DNA of 17,909 nt from Bacteroidales bacterium (lineage in GTDB: Bacteria; Bacteroidota; Bacteroidia; Bacteroidales; Bacteroidaceae). Positions 1-7,664 of this stretch are shown one piece after another (position 1 is the stretch's first letter; each line of letters begins with the position of its first letter). The notes under the pieces are model-generated. The model did not search any database. It was given only the letters and a program-made list of their open reading frames with translations, and was not told the origin of the DNA. The translations under genes and the position numbers were made by a program. Location of the stretch: assembly GCA_004554665.1 (NCBI GenBank), contig SFKY01000055.1:1-17909 (forward strand), read 5' to 3'.

Positions 1-366
1 AGTGCTTGGTTCACCCTGTATATCCAGAAGCCTCCAAGAACCACATCCCGAATTTGGTATCTCTTGTGGTTCCAGATCTTCCTTCTTACACCAACAAAGA
101 CCTTCAATATCAGAACTGTCTGCACGTTCTCCGTTACGATAATAGAATCCAAAAGCCTTTCCATACTTCCCATATTTACCATGTGGCTTAACCTTCACCA
201 CCTGGACATACTGAGACCTGTACCAATCAGACACCCTTCCATCAGGAAATCTTTGGGCAGTGAAAGGTAAGGCTCTACCGATATTGTAGTAGAGTTCCAT
301 GATGTTATTGTGAGGGAACTTACAATTAACAGCTTCTACGAGCTTACCTTTTTCTTCTTCTGTCAT
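1..366 (-). CDS. Partial hypothetical protein, running off the left edge
   Basis: An uninterrupted minus-strand frame of 122 codons opens with ATG at 366-364 and is still open at base 1, so the C-terminus lies outside the window. The start reads MTEEEKGKLVEAVNCKF. The middle has a basic, glycine/tyrosine-rich stretch with a short internal duplication (KYGKYGK), followed by a CWC motif; there are four cysteines in all. There is no signal peptide and no membrane segment. I do not recognise the family. The start is supported by a perfect TAnnTTTG -7 box on the same strand 38 bases upstream. The gene points away from the rest of the window. What is seen is the open frame and promoter; no function can be inferred. 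Confidence 0.6.
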   Translation of the reverse strand, partial: MTEEEKGKLVEAVNCKFPHNNIMELYYNIGRALPFTAQRFPDGRVSDWYRSQYVQVVKVKPHGKYGKYGKAFGFYYRNGERADSSDIEGLCWCKKEDLEPQEIPNSGCGSWRLLDIQGEPST

Positions 367-403
367 ATTGTAATTTATTTATTATGGAGAACGAACTTGA
401 CTG

Positions 404-411
404 CAAATTTA
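404..411 (-). promoter_or_regulatory. Bacteroidota -7 promoter box for the left-edge gene
   Basis: Read on the minus strand this is TAAATTTG, a perfect match to the TAnnTTTG -7 consensus of the Bacteroidota primary sigma factor. It lies 38 bases before the ATG at 366. No TTTG is present at the expected -33 position; that place is occupied by the dyad at 430-443. Confidence 0.55.
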
Positions 412-429
412 GACTTTGAAAGTGCGACC

Positions 430-443
430 TATCTGCACAGATA
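430..443. promoter_or_regulatory. Perfect dyad TATCTG-CA-CAGATA, candidate operator
   Basis: A perfect 6-base inverted repeat with a 2-base spacer. Its centre lies about 20-30 bases upstream of the minus-strand -7 box at 404-411, where a -33 hexamer would sit. That placement suits a dimeric regulator of the left-edge gene. This is inferred from symmetry and position only. Confidence 0.35.
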
Positions 444-686
444 ATGAAAAACAGAATGTGAAGCACAAATTACATTCTACAACTGCAAAAATACAGTGAA
501 TAGATGAATAAATTGGTAAAATCATCTTTTTTTTAATAAAAAATATGCTTTTTTAGCCTCTAAACAGGATTTAGGTCATGCTTGCTGAGCGCATGATGTC
601 TACTCAGGTACTTAAAAAGATAAATTTATAATAGTGTTGCGGAATTAAGGAATAATAAGTCCATTTATCCTTCGACTCCAAAAAAG

Positions 687-1235
687 ATGGATATATATAT
701 CGACAAGTGCTTCAATGGCAATATCGTGCGGCTTATTGAAGAATTGCCCAACAAAGAAGAGTCAATAGACAAGGCTCTAAGATTGTATGTGAATTCTTAT
801 TACATTGACCCTACTACAGATATTCATATCACCAATGCATTACAAGAGAAATTCGGCAATTCAATATTGGGCAAAATGATAAATGTAGAAAGGCTTAAGA
901 TGAAACATTGGGATTGTTTGATAAAGCCCAAAGACAATATCTCATATCCAGAAGGGTCAAATGGAAGAAAAAAGCTGCTTAAAGAGTATAGCCAACTTCA
1001 TAAACAACTGAAGAAATATGGTTACATTCGTCATATCTACGAGTTGTCAGATAGCGAGACTTCTGCAATGATAATTGGTATAATCTTAATAGCACCATTC
1101 ATTGCCATAGGAGCACTATTCATTGCCATAGGCGGTTTTTTTCGGAATAGCAGTAATAATTTGGGTGATATGTCTCGTGTTCGCACAGGCGACGGGAAGG
1201 GGAAAGTAGCGAGACTGAGATGTTTTTGGACGTGA
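687..1235 (+). CDS. Small putative membrane protein, probably frameshifted near its C-terminus
   Basis: The annotated frame encodes 182 residues. Residues 1-120 are soluble and charged, with KKLLKEYSQLHKQLKKYGY suggesting a helix or short coiled coil. A hydrophobic segment follows from about residue 127 to 151 (AMIIGIILIAPFIAIGALF and onward). It contains a 15-base direct repeat (1097-1111 and 1118-1132, period 21) that duplicates FIAIG in frame. Right after this the frame crosses seven T residues at 1136-1142 and turns into a polar, arginine/glycine-rich tail unlike the rest. Skipping one base there continues the hydrophobic run as FGIAVIIWVICLVFA and stops at TAG 1207-1209. I infer that the ancestral product was a two-helix membrane protein of about 173 residues. 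The family is not recognised. AT content is far higher than in the downstream genes. Confidence 0.5.
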   Translation: MDIYIDKCFNGNIVRLIEELPNKEESIDKALRLYVNSYYIDPTTDIHITNALQEKFGNSILGKMINVERLKMKHWDCLIKPKDNISYPEGSNGRKKLLKEYSQLHKQLKKYGYIRHIYELSDSETSAMIIGIILIAPFIAIGALFIAIGGFFRNSSNNLGDMSRVRTGDGKGKVARLRCFWT

Positions 1236-1284
1236 CTGCTGAAAATTATTGTGAAAACGGTCGGCGGTTATGTAAAAAAAATCT

Positions 1285-1292
1285 TACCTTTG
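1285..1292 (+). promoter_or_regulatory. Bacteroidota -7 promoter box for the S9 peptidase
   Basis: TACCTTTG matches the TAnnTTTG consensus exactly and lies 61 bases before the chosen ATG at 1354, leaving a leader of about 55 bases. No convincing TTTG is seen at the -33 position. Confidence 0.6.
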
Positions 1293-1353
1293 CAACGTGT
1301 TCTGCCCGTATGCAAAACAGACTGCTGGGCAATACCACCAACAAGAAAAGACT

Positions 1354-3807
1354 ATGAAACGAAAAATTGCATTTATGGCGATGGCTGCCATGACGGCCGC
1401 CGCCTTCGCCACCGACATTAAGGTGACAAATTTCAGGTACACCGGCCCTATGCTGATACACAGGCCGGTGATGGTAGACTCGGTAGGATTCACGGGCAAC
1501 AAGTATTCGGAAAACAGCATGCTCGACACGCCCACCGACCTCAGCAGGGCTGCAGACGGTGCGCCCTATTCGGGGGTGTTGGCACCGGGATGCGATGAGG
1601 GTGCCGCACTGCATCTGCTCCACTTCACCATCGACAACAGCAACTACACCAAGGCAAAGGTGAGTGCAGGAAAGATGAAGAACGTACGCATCTACATCGA
1701 CGGCAAAGCGGCCACATCTGGGTCGCCGACCGTACTGGAACCTAAGACCCACAACGTGGTCATCAAGTACCTCTCGCAGAAAGGAAAACAGGATTCGCTG
1801 AAAGTAACCGTGAGCAGCGATGATGCCACCATGCGCGTAAGCGATGCGGGGCAGCCCCGTCTCTACTCGCTCAAAGACGTAATGACGGGCAAGCGGGTGT
1901 ATGGTGTGGACCTGTCGCACGACGGGCGCTATCTCATCACTACGACCTATGACACGCATCAGAACGGACGTACCACATGGCGCTACCTGATTACGGACCA
2001 AAAGACAGGCCGCAAGGTGCTGGAGACCGGGGAAAACATAAAATGGATGCCCAACAGCAATGCCTACTACACGGTACGCGAGGGCAACGAGGGCCGGGAA
2101 CTGGTAGTGACCGATGTGGTGAGCCAAGAATCGAAAACCATCGCCAAGGGTTTGGCCAAAGGCAATTTCACCATCGCGCCCAATGGCAAGTTTATGGTCA
2201 TCACCCAGACCAACAACGGCCCTGCAGACGACCGCGATGTACATGAAATTGTCAGCCCCGAAGACCGTCAGCCCGGCTGGCGCAACCGCTCTGCACTGCA
2301 CCTCTACGATTTCACAACCGGTGTATGCAGTCCGCTGACCTTTGGCTACCACAATGTCAGACTGCAAGATATCTCTGCCGAGGGACGCTACCTGCTGTTC
2401 ACCACCCAGCGTCACAGGCTCACGGAACGCCCCACCTCATTGGGTTCGCTCTACAGGCTGGATCTCACGACCATGAAGACCGACACCCTCATCACGGACG
2501 ACGGTTTCATGAACGGGGCATCCTTCTCGCCCGACGGGCAGCAAGTGGTCGTGACGGGCTCGCCAGAATGTCTGGGCGGTATCGGCAAGAATGTGCCAGA
2601 GGGTCGCATCCCCAACGCATACGACTATCAGCTCTTCACCATCGACATTGCCACGGGCAAGGCTACCGCGCTGACCCGCAATTTCAATCCGAGCGTGGAG
2701 AGTGTGGTATGGAACCGCTACGACGGACGCATCTATTTCACGGCAGCCGACAAGGACTATGTGCATCTGTATCGCATAGATGCCAAGAACGGGAAGATAG
2801 AGCAGATAGCCACGCCAGAAGACTTGGTTTCCTCCATCTCGCTGGCAGATCATGCGCCTGTCATGGCATGGCTTGGCAAGGGTGCCTCCAACTCGGATCG
2901 TGTCTACACCCTCTCCACCGCCAATAAGAAGTCGACGCTGGTGGCCGACTACAGTGCGGAGAAGCTGAAAGACGTGGCTCTGGGCGTATGCGAGGCATGG
3001 GACTTTACCAGTTCGCGTGGCGACACTATCTGCGGACGCTATTACCTGCCTCCCCACTTCGATGCCAATGCCAAATACCCCATGATAGTGTACTACTACG
3101 GTGGTTGTTCGCCCACCAGCAGAGGCCTGGAGACCCACTATCCGCCGCATGTCTACGCGGCACAGGGCTATGTGGTGTATGTCATCAACCCGAGTGGCGC
3201 AGCCGGATTCGGCCAGGAATTTGCCTCGCGCCACGTCAACACCGCCGGACAGGGTGTTGCCAATGACATCATAGAGGGTACGCGCAAGTTTGCTGAGACC
3301 CATCCCTATGTGGATGCCAAGAAGATAGGCTGTATCGGTGCCTCGTACGGCGGATTTATGACCCAATATCTCCAGACACAGACCGACATGTTTGCCGCAG
3401 CCGTGTCGCATGCCGGTATCAGCGATCACACCAGCTATTGGGGTGAGGGCTACTGGGGCTACTCTTACAGTGAGGTGTCGATGGCTAACAGCTATCCGTG
3501 GAAGGACAAGAAACTGTATGTGGAGCAGAGTCCACTCTACAACGCCGACAAGATACACACTCCCATCCTCTTCCTGCATGGTACCGCCGACACCAATGTG
3601 CCTGTGGGCGAGAGCATACAGATGTACACCGCCCTGAAACTGTTGGGACGCGAGTGTGCACTGGTAGAAGTGGAAGGCGAGAACCACCACATCCTCGATT
3701 TCAACAAGCGTATCAAATGGCAGAACACCATCTTCGCCTGGTTTGCCAAGTGGCTCAAGGGTGACGACACATGGTGGAAGGCCATCTATAAGCCCAAGAA
3801 TCTGTAA
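1354..3807 (+). CDS. Exported S9 family (prolyl oligopeptidase / dipeptidyl peptidase IV-like) serine peptidase
   Basis: The product has 817 residues. I chose ATG 1354 because it gives a clean signal peptide (MKRKIAFMAMAAMTAAAFA, likely cut before TDIKV); the in-frame ATG at 1297 lies only 5 bases past the -7 box, probably ahead of or at the transcription start. Residues from about 30 to 560 form the region expected to fold as the beta-propeller, with repeated blades such as SPDGQQVVVTG. The C-terminal alpha/beta-hydrolase domain (about 570-817) carries the S9 triad: Ser664 in GASYGG, Asp746 in HGTADTNVP and His778 in GENHHIL. Family knowledge says such enzymes cleave short peptides, often after proline or alanine. 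Together with the signal peptide this implies periplasmic peptide processing, important in amino-acid-fermenting Bacteroidales. The exact specificity is not readable here. The gene stands alone, with its own promoter and a strong terminator. Confidence 0.9.
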   Translation: MKRKIAFMAMAAMTAAAFATDIKVTNFRYTGPMLIHRPVMVDSVGFTGNKYSENSMLDTPTDLSRAADGAPYSGVLAPGCDEGAALHLLHFTIDNSNYTKAKVSAGKMKNVRIYIDGKAATSGSPTVLEPKTHNVVIKYLSQKGKQDSLKVTVSSDDATMRVSDAGQPRLYSLKDVMTGKRVYGVDLSHDGRYLITTTYDTHQNGRTTWRYLITDQKTGRKVLETGENIKWMPNSNAYYTVREGNEGRELVVTDVVSQESKTIAKGLAKGNFTIAPNGKFMVITQTNNGPADDRDVHEIVSPEDRQPGWRNRSALHLYDFTTGVCSPLTFGYHNVRLQDISAEGRYLLFTTQRHRLTERPTSLGSLYRLDLTTMKTDTLITDDGFMNGASFSPDGQQVVVTGSPECLGGIGKNVPEGRIPNAYDYQLFTIDIATGKATALTRNFNPSVESVVWNRYDGRIYFTAADKDYVHLYRIDAKNGKIEQIATPEDLVSSISLADHAPVMAWLGKGASNSDRVYTLSTANKKSTLVADYSAEKLKDVALGVCEAWDFTSSRGDTICGRYYLPPHFDANAKYPMIVYYYGGCSPTSRGLETHYPPHVYAAQGYVVYVINPSGAAGFGQEFASRHVNTAGQGVANDIIEGTRKFAETHPYVDAKKIGCIGASYGGFMTQYLQTQTDMFAAAVSHAGISDHTSYWGEGYWGYSYSEVSMANSYPWKDKKLYVEQSPLYNADKIHTPILFLHGTADTNVPVGESIQMYTALKLLGRECALVEVEGENHHILDFNKRIKWQNTIFAWFAKWLKGDDTWWKAIYKPKNL

Positions 3808-3827
3808 GCGTGAGCCTCAGACCTAAT

Positions 3828-3883
3828 AAACATCAATCCCTATTACCTTAGTATGATGAAGGTAGTAGGGATTGATGTTTTAT
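3828..3883 (+). terminator. Strong intrinsic terminator after the S9 peptidase
   Basis: The arms at 3828-3849 and 3859-3880 pair over 22 bases with a single G-U wobble and enclose a 9-base loop. The right arm ends in a T run (TTTTAT). The A-rich left flank means it may also work on transcripts from the other side. It begins 20 bases after the peptidase stop codon. Confidence 0.85.
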
Positions 3884-4167
3884 CGGTAACGGTCATAGAA
3901 CGTTTAGGAGTTATTGCGAGTTCACAGAAAACTGTTTCTATGCCGAATGATACTGTTAAGTGGAGAATATTGCTTAATCTTGCACATCACCTCTTGTATA
4001 ATCTTGTTAGAGAAATATAGGGCAGGATTCCCCTCGCCCACCGGGAGAGGGGAAGGGTGAGGGCCTAACTCCTCAAAACATTCATAGGAAACGAATGAAA
4101 CCATTTCCCAACAACCGATTTAGGATAAATTCATCAGAAAACAGGATGCTATCACACAAAAAAATAG
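3884..4167. other. Intergenic region without a supported gene
   Basis: Between the terminator and the next promoter I see no credible coding frame. It contains a 7-base inverted repeat (CATAGAA 3894-3900, TTCTATG 3936-3942), a long-range inverted repeat (AGGAGTTA 3906-3913, TAACTCCT 4066-4073), and the GC-rich palindromic element at 4030-4063 described separately. The only open frame is a 60-codon minus-strand one, explained by that element. Confidence 0.5.
4030..4063. repeat. REP-like GC-rich palindromic element
   Basis: A short GC-rich island inside AT-rich DNA. CCCCTC at 4030-4035 pairs with GAGGGG at 4047-4052, and the sequence continues as GGAAGGGTGAGGG. Translated on the minus strand it gives PHPSPLPVGEG, the familiar signature of the dispersed CCCTCACCC...GGGAGAGGGG family of intergenic repeats known from many bacterial genomes. 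It is very likely a dispersed repeat, not a gene. Copies elsewhere in the genome cannot be seen from this window. Confidence 0.6.
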
Positions 4168-4175
4168 TAACTTTG
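4168..4175 (+). promoter_or_regulatory. Bacteroidota -7 promoter box for the ABC-F gene
   Basis: TAACTTTG is a perfect TAnnTTTG -7 box, 41 bases before the ATG at 4217. It follows an A-rich stretch. No clear -33 TTTG is visible. It is the only good promoter ahead of the 4217-8930 block. Confidence 0.6.
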
Positions 4176-4216
4176 CAGGCTGAAACGAAACTCATATAAT
4201 ATTTAAGGTATAAGAA

Positions 4217-5839
4217 ATGATAACTCTCACCAATCTCGCCATACAGTTTGGCAAGCGTGTCCTGTACAAGGATGTGAACATCAAGTTTACCCCGGGCAAC
4301 ATCTACGGAGTCATTGGAGCCAACGGAGCCGGTAAGTCTACCCTACTCCGCGCCATCAGCGGCGATCTGGAACCCAACAAGGGTACCGTGGACCTTGGTC
4401 CGGGCGAACGCCTCAGTGTATTGGAGCAAGACCACTTCAAATATGATGACTTCAAGGTGATGGACACCGTGCTGATGGGCCACCAGCCTCTCTGGGAGAA
4501 CATGAAAGAGCGCGAGCGCCTATATGCCAAGCCCGAGATGACGGAGGAGGACGGCAACCGTGCTGCCGATCTAGAACTGAAATTTGCCGAGATGAACGGA
4601 TGGGAGGCCGAATCGGAGGCTGCCCAGCTGCTGCAGAACCTCGGTATCAAGGAAGAACTGCACCAAAAGCAGATGGGTGAGCTGGCCAACAATGAGAAAG
4701 TGCGTGTGATGCTGGCCAAAGCGCTCTTCGGACATCCTGAAAACCTGTTGCTCGACGAGCCTACCAACGACTTAGACCTGGACACCGTGGAGTGGTTGGA
4801 AGACTATCTGAGCGAGATAGACGAGCGCCAGACGGTATTGGTGGTTTCTCACGACCGTCACTTCCTCGATGCGGTTTCTACCCAGACCATTGATATCGAC
4901 TTTGGCAAGGTAACTGTGTTCTCGGGTAACTACAGTTTCTGGTATATGAGTTCACAGCTTGCCCTGCGTCAGGCCCAAAACCAGCGCATGAAGGCAGAGG
5001 AAAAGAAAAAACAGTTGGAGGAGTTTATCCGCCGATTCTCTGCCAATGTGGCAAAGAGCAAGCAGACCACATCGCGTAAAAAGATGCTGGAGAAGCTTAA
5101 CGTGGAGGAAATACGCCCCTCAAGCCGCAAATATCCGGGTATTATCTTCCAGATGGAACGCGAACCGGGTAACCAAATCCTGGAAGTGGAAGGACTGAAG
5201 GCTACAGACAACGAAGGCAATGTGCTCTTCGACAATGTGAGTTTCAACATCGAGAAAGGCCAGAAGGTGGTTTTCCTCTCCCACAATCCCAAGGCCATGA
5301 CGGCGCTGTTTGAGATTATCAACGGCAACCGCGAGGCATCCGCCGGCACCTACAAGTGGGGCGTGACCATTACCACTGCCTATCTGCCCCTCGACAACAC
5401 CGAGTTTTTCCAAAGCGACCTGAACCTGGTGGACTGGTTGTCACAATACGGCCCGGGCAACGAGGTGCAGATGAAAGCCTATCTGGGCAGGATGCTTTTC
5501 TCTGGCGAAGAGGTGCTCAAAAAGGTAAATGTGCTGTCAGGAGGGGAGAAGATGCGCTGCATGATAGCCCGCATGCAACTGAAGAATGCAAACTGTCTGA
5601 TACTCGACACACCGACCAACCACTTGGATCTGGAAAGTATCCAAGCATTCAACAACAACCTTACCACCTTTAAAGGCAATATCCTCTTCAGCTCGCATGA
5701 CCATGAGTTTATCGAGACGGTGGCAGACCGCATTATCGAACTGACACCCAATGGCACGATAGACAAGCTCATGAACTATGACGAGTACATACATGATGAC
5801 CAAATAAAGGAACAAAAGGCCAAGATGTACGGCGAATAA
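4217..5839 (+). CDS. ABC-F family ATPase (YbiT-like) with one degenerate ATP site
   Basis: The product has 540 residues and no membrane segments: two fused ABC domains joined by a charged helical linker (about 240-325, rich in KAEEKKKQLEEF-type sequence). This is the layout of ABC-F translation factors, which bind the ribosomal E site. NBD1 has an intact Walker A (GANGAGKST, 34-42) and Walker B (LLLDEPTNDLD, catalytic Glu181), but its signature reads LANNE (156-160). NBD2 has an intact signature LSGGE (440-444), but its P-loop is lost (LSHNPKAMTA, 354-363, Met361 where the invariant Lys belongs) and its Walker B Glu is Thr465 (LILDTPTNHLD). In a head-to-tail dimer, composite site 1 is therefore complete and site 2 is altered in all three motifs. 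Length and linker resemble YbiT more than classical antibiotic-resistance ABC-F proteins. The role is inferred as ribosome-associated, not drug export. Confidence 0.88.
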   Translation: MITLTNLAIQFGKRVLYKDVNIKFTPGNIYGVIGANGAGKSTLLRAISGDLEPNKGTVDLGPGERLSVLEQDHFKYDDFKVMDTVLMGHQPLWENMKERERLYAKPEMTEEDGNRAADLELKFAEMNGWEAESEAAQLLQNLGIKEELHQKQMGELANNEKVRVMLAKALFGHPENLLLDEPTNDLDLDTVEWLEDYLSEIDERQTVLVVSHDRHFLDAVSTQTIDIDFGKVTVFSGNYSFWYMSSQLALRQAQNQRMKAEEKKKQLEEFIRRFSANVAKSKQTTSRKKMLEKLNVEEIRPSSRKYPGIIFQMEREPGNQILEVEGLKATDNEGNVLFDNVSFNIEKGQKVVFLSHNPKAMTALFEIINGNREASAGTYKWGVTITTAYLPLDNTEFFQSDLNLVDWLSQYGPGNEVQMKAYLGRMLFSGEEVLKKVNVLSGGEKMRCMIARMQLKNANCLILDTPTNHLDLESIQAFNNNLTTFKGNILFSSHDHEFIETVADRIIELTPNGTIDKLMNYDEYIHDDQIKEQKAKMYGE

Positions 5840-5890
5840 CGGGAAGCGAGGAATTGGCACGCTTTTTGCTGACGGATTGTAAAACCATTT

Positions 5891-6478
5891 ATGATTATGA
5901 GCAACGACGAAAAGGAAATAAAGATGAACGAAGAGACCCTGCAGGCAGAAGAGACACAGTCTACCCAAGATGTAGAGACTGCTGACAACACTGCGGGCGA
6001 GACCGAGACCGAAAAGGTAGAGGAACCTACCGAACTGGAGAAGGCCAATGCTCAGATAGAGGAGCTCAAAGACAAATACCTGCGTACCCTTGCAGAGTTT
6101 GAAAACTACAAGAAGCGTACGCTGAAAGAAAAAACAGAACTGATACTCAACGGTAGCGAGAAAACCATCACGGCCATCTTGCCTATCCTTGACGACATGG
6201 AGCGTGCGATGGACAATGCTTCGAAAGCCGACTCTATCGAGAAGCTCGAAGAAGGCTGGGAACTCATCTGCAAAAAACTGCATAAGACACTCGAAGGTCT
6301 CGGCGTAAAGCAGATTGAGGCACAGGATGCCGATTTCAATGTTGATTTCCATGAGGCTGTGGCTATGGTACCGGGCATGGGCGACGACAAGAAAGGCAAG
6401 GTAATAGACTGTGTACAGACTGGCTACATGCTCAACGACAAGGTAATACGCCACGCTAAGGTAGCTGTAGGCCAATAA
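5891..6478 (+). CDS. grpE: Nucleotide exchange factor GrpE
   Basis: The product has up to 195 residues. GrpE releases ADP from DnaK and so drives the Hsp70 chaperone cycle in the cytoplasm. The N-terminal ~45 residues are acidic and low complexity, as usual. A long coiled-coil helix follows (KANAQIEELKDKYLRTLAEF), with the conserved ENYKKRT segment and LPILDDMERA. The C-terminal beta domain carries DFHEAVAMVPG and ends in VIRHAKVAVGQ, matching the family pattern. The start is uncertain: ATG codons at 5891, 5897 and 5924 are all in frame and no Shine-Dalgarno decides between them. It sits 51 bases after the ABC-F gene and 18 bases before dnaJ. No CIRCE element is seen upstream. dnaK itself is not in the window. 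Confidence 0.93.
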   Translation: MIMSNDEKEIKMNEETLQAEETQSTQDVETADNTAGETETEKVEEPTELEKANAQIEELKDKYLRTLAEFENYKKRTLKEKTELILNGSEKTITAILPILDDMERAMDNASKADSIEKLEEGWELICKKLHKTLEGLGVKQIEAQDADFNVDFHEAVAMVPGMGDDKKGKVIDCVQTGYMLNDKVIRHAKVAVGQ

Positions 6479-6496
6479 CAGACAGGGTACAAGACA

Positions 6497-7663
6497 ATGG
6501 CAAAACGTGACTATTATGAAGTGCTCGGCGTAAAGAAAGACGCTACCGAGGACGAAATCAAGAAGGCATACCGCAAACTGGCCATCAAATATCACCCCGA
6601 CCGCAATCCCGACAACGCAGAAGCGGAAGAGAAATTCAAGGAAGCGGCTGAGGCTTACGATGTATTGCACGACCCGCAGAAGAGACAGCAGTACGACCAA
6701 TTCGGCTTCAATGCTCCCGGCGGTGGATTCGGAGGCGGCGGATTCGGAGGTGGCGGATTCTCTATGGATGACATCTTCTCCATGTTTGGCGACATATTCG
6801 GAGGCCATAGCGGAGGAGGTTTCGGAGGATTCGGCGGATTCGGCGGGGGGGCTCAGGCCACACAATACCGTGGTTCTGACCTCAGACTGAAAGTGCGCCT
6901 GACCCTGCAAGAGGTCTCCACGGGAGTAACCAAGAAATTCAAACTGAAGAAGGATGTAACCTGCTCGCACTGCCACGGTAGCGGTGCCGAAGCAGGCAGC
7001 AGTGCCACCACTTGTCCGACGTGTAACGGACGCGGCGTGGTGGTGAAAACCGTGCGCACCATGCTGGGCATGATGCAGACACAGTCCGAATGTCCCACAT
7101 GCCACGGAGAAGGCACGGTCATCAAGAACAAGTGCCATGAGTGTGGCGGCACCGGCGTGGTGAAAGGCGAAGAAGTAATCGAAATCAAGATTCCTGCCGG
7201 AGTTGCCGAAGGAATGGTTGTCAACGTTCCCGGCAAGGGAAACGCCGGCCAGCACAATGGCATACCGGGAGACATACAGGTGTTTATAGAGGAAATAAGC
7301 AACGACACGTTTATCCGTGACGGCCAAGATGTCATCTACAACCTGCTGCTCGATTTCCCTACTGCCGCACTTGGAGGTGAGGTGGAGATTCCTACGATAG
7401 AGGACTCCAAGGTCAAGATCAAGATTGAGCCCGGCACACAGCCCGGCAAGACCTTGCGCCTGAGGGGCAAGGGACTGCCCGCCGTACAAGGCTATGGCTC
7501 CGGAAGAGGAGACTTGGTGGTGAACATCAGCATCTATGTGCCCAAGACGCTCTCCAAGGAAGAGCGGAAAGCCATAGAGAAACTCCGCGAGAGCGAAAAC
7601 TTCCAAGGAGACACCGTCACCAAGAAGTCGATATTCGAAAAATTCAAAAACTACTTCAGCTAG
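6497..7663 (+). CDS. dnaJ: Chaperone protein DnaJ (type I Hsp40)
   Basis: The product has 388 residues with the full type I layout. The J domain (about 1-70) has HPD at 33-35, needed to stimulate DnaK ATPase. A glycine/phenylalanine-rich region spans about 75-125. The zinc domain has four CxxCxGxG repeats starting at Cys156 (CSHCHGSG), Cys173 (CPTCNGRG), Cys199 (CPTCHGEG) and Cys213 (CHECGGTG). The C-terminal substrate-binding domains follow and end near the last residues. It acts with DnaK and GrpE in folding and stress protection. It starts 18 bases after grpE, and folC begins 1 base after its stop, so the three are probably co-transcribed. All key residues are present. Confidence 0.96.
   Translation: MAKRDYYEVLGVKKDATEDEIKKAYRKLAIKYHPDRNPDNAEAEEKFKEAAEAYDVLHDPQKRQQYDQFGFNAPGGGFGGGGFGGGGFSMDDIFSMFGDIFGGHSGGGFGGFGGFGGGAQATQYRGSDLRLKVRLTLQEVSTGVTKKFKLKKDVTCSHCHGSGAEAGSSATTCPTCNGRGVVVKTVRTMLGMMQTQSECPTCHGEGTVIKNKCHECGGTGVVKGEEVIEIKIPAGVAEGMVVNVPGKGNAGQHNGIPGDIQVFIEEISNDTFIRDGQDVIYNLLLDFPTAALGGEVEIPTIEDSKVKIKIEPGTQPGKTLRLRGKGLPAVQGYGSGRGDLVVNISIYVPKTLSKEERKAIEKLRESENFQGDTVTKKSIFEKFKNYFS
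6725..6760 (+). repeat. 15-base tandem repeat inside the dnaJ Gly/Phe region
   Basis: The unit GGATTCGGAGGYGGC occurs at 6725-6739 and 6740-6754, with a partial third copy from 6755. It encodes the GFGGG repeats of the flexible linker. Related GGATTCGG units recur up to about 6845, ending in a run of seven G. Such runs can change in length by slippage, in frame because the unit is 15 bases. Confidence 0.6.
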
Positions 7664-7664
7664 A

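Larger units (their letters stand above)
367..686. other. AT-rich divergent intergenic region
   Basis: This 320-base gap separates the minus-strand left-edge gene from the plus-strand gene at 687. Besides the promoter box and dyad listed separately, it holds a 7-base inverted repeat (AGAATGT at 453-459, ACATTCT at 472-478), an A/T tract around 530-555, and a small hairpin (TCATGC 576-581, GCATGA 591-596). A weak -7-like TAGTGTTG occurs at 632-639 ahead of the 687 gene. No open frame or RNA gene was recognised. Confidence 0.5.

Noticed and set aside
6..270. Plus-strand frames at the left edge
   Set aside because: They lie opposite a longer minus-strand frame that has a start codon and a matching promoter box.
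1246..3690. Long minus-strand frames (389 and 417 codons) opposite the S9 peptidase
   Set aside because: They are antisense shadows of a gene with an intact signal peptide and catalytic triad; their translations are low-information and match no family.
3922..4104. 60-codon minus-strand frame containing PHPSPLPVGEG
   Set aside because: That peptide is the translation of a known type of intergenic palindromic repeat, not a protein.
5537..7606. A 689-codon minus-strand frame across the ABC-F, grpE and dnaJ genes
   Set aside because: It spans three well-identified plus-strand genes; the repetitive Ser/Ala and Cys/Leu composition reflects their codon bias.
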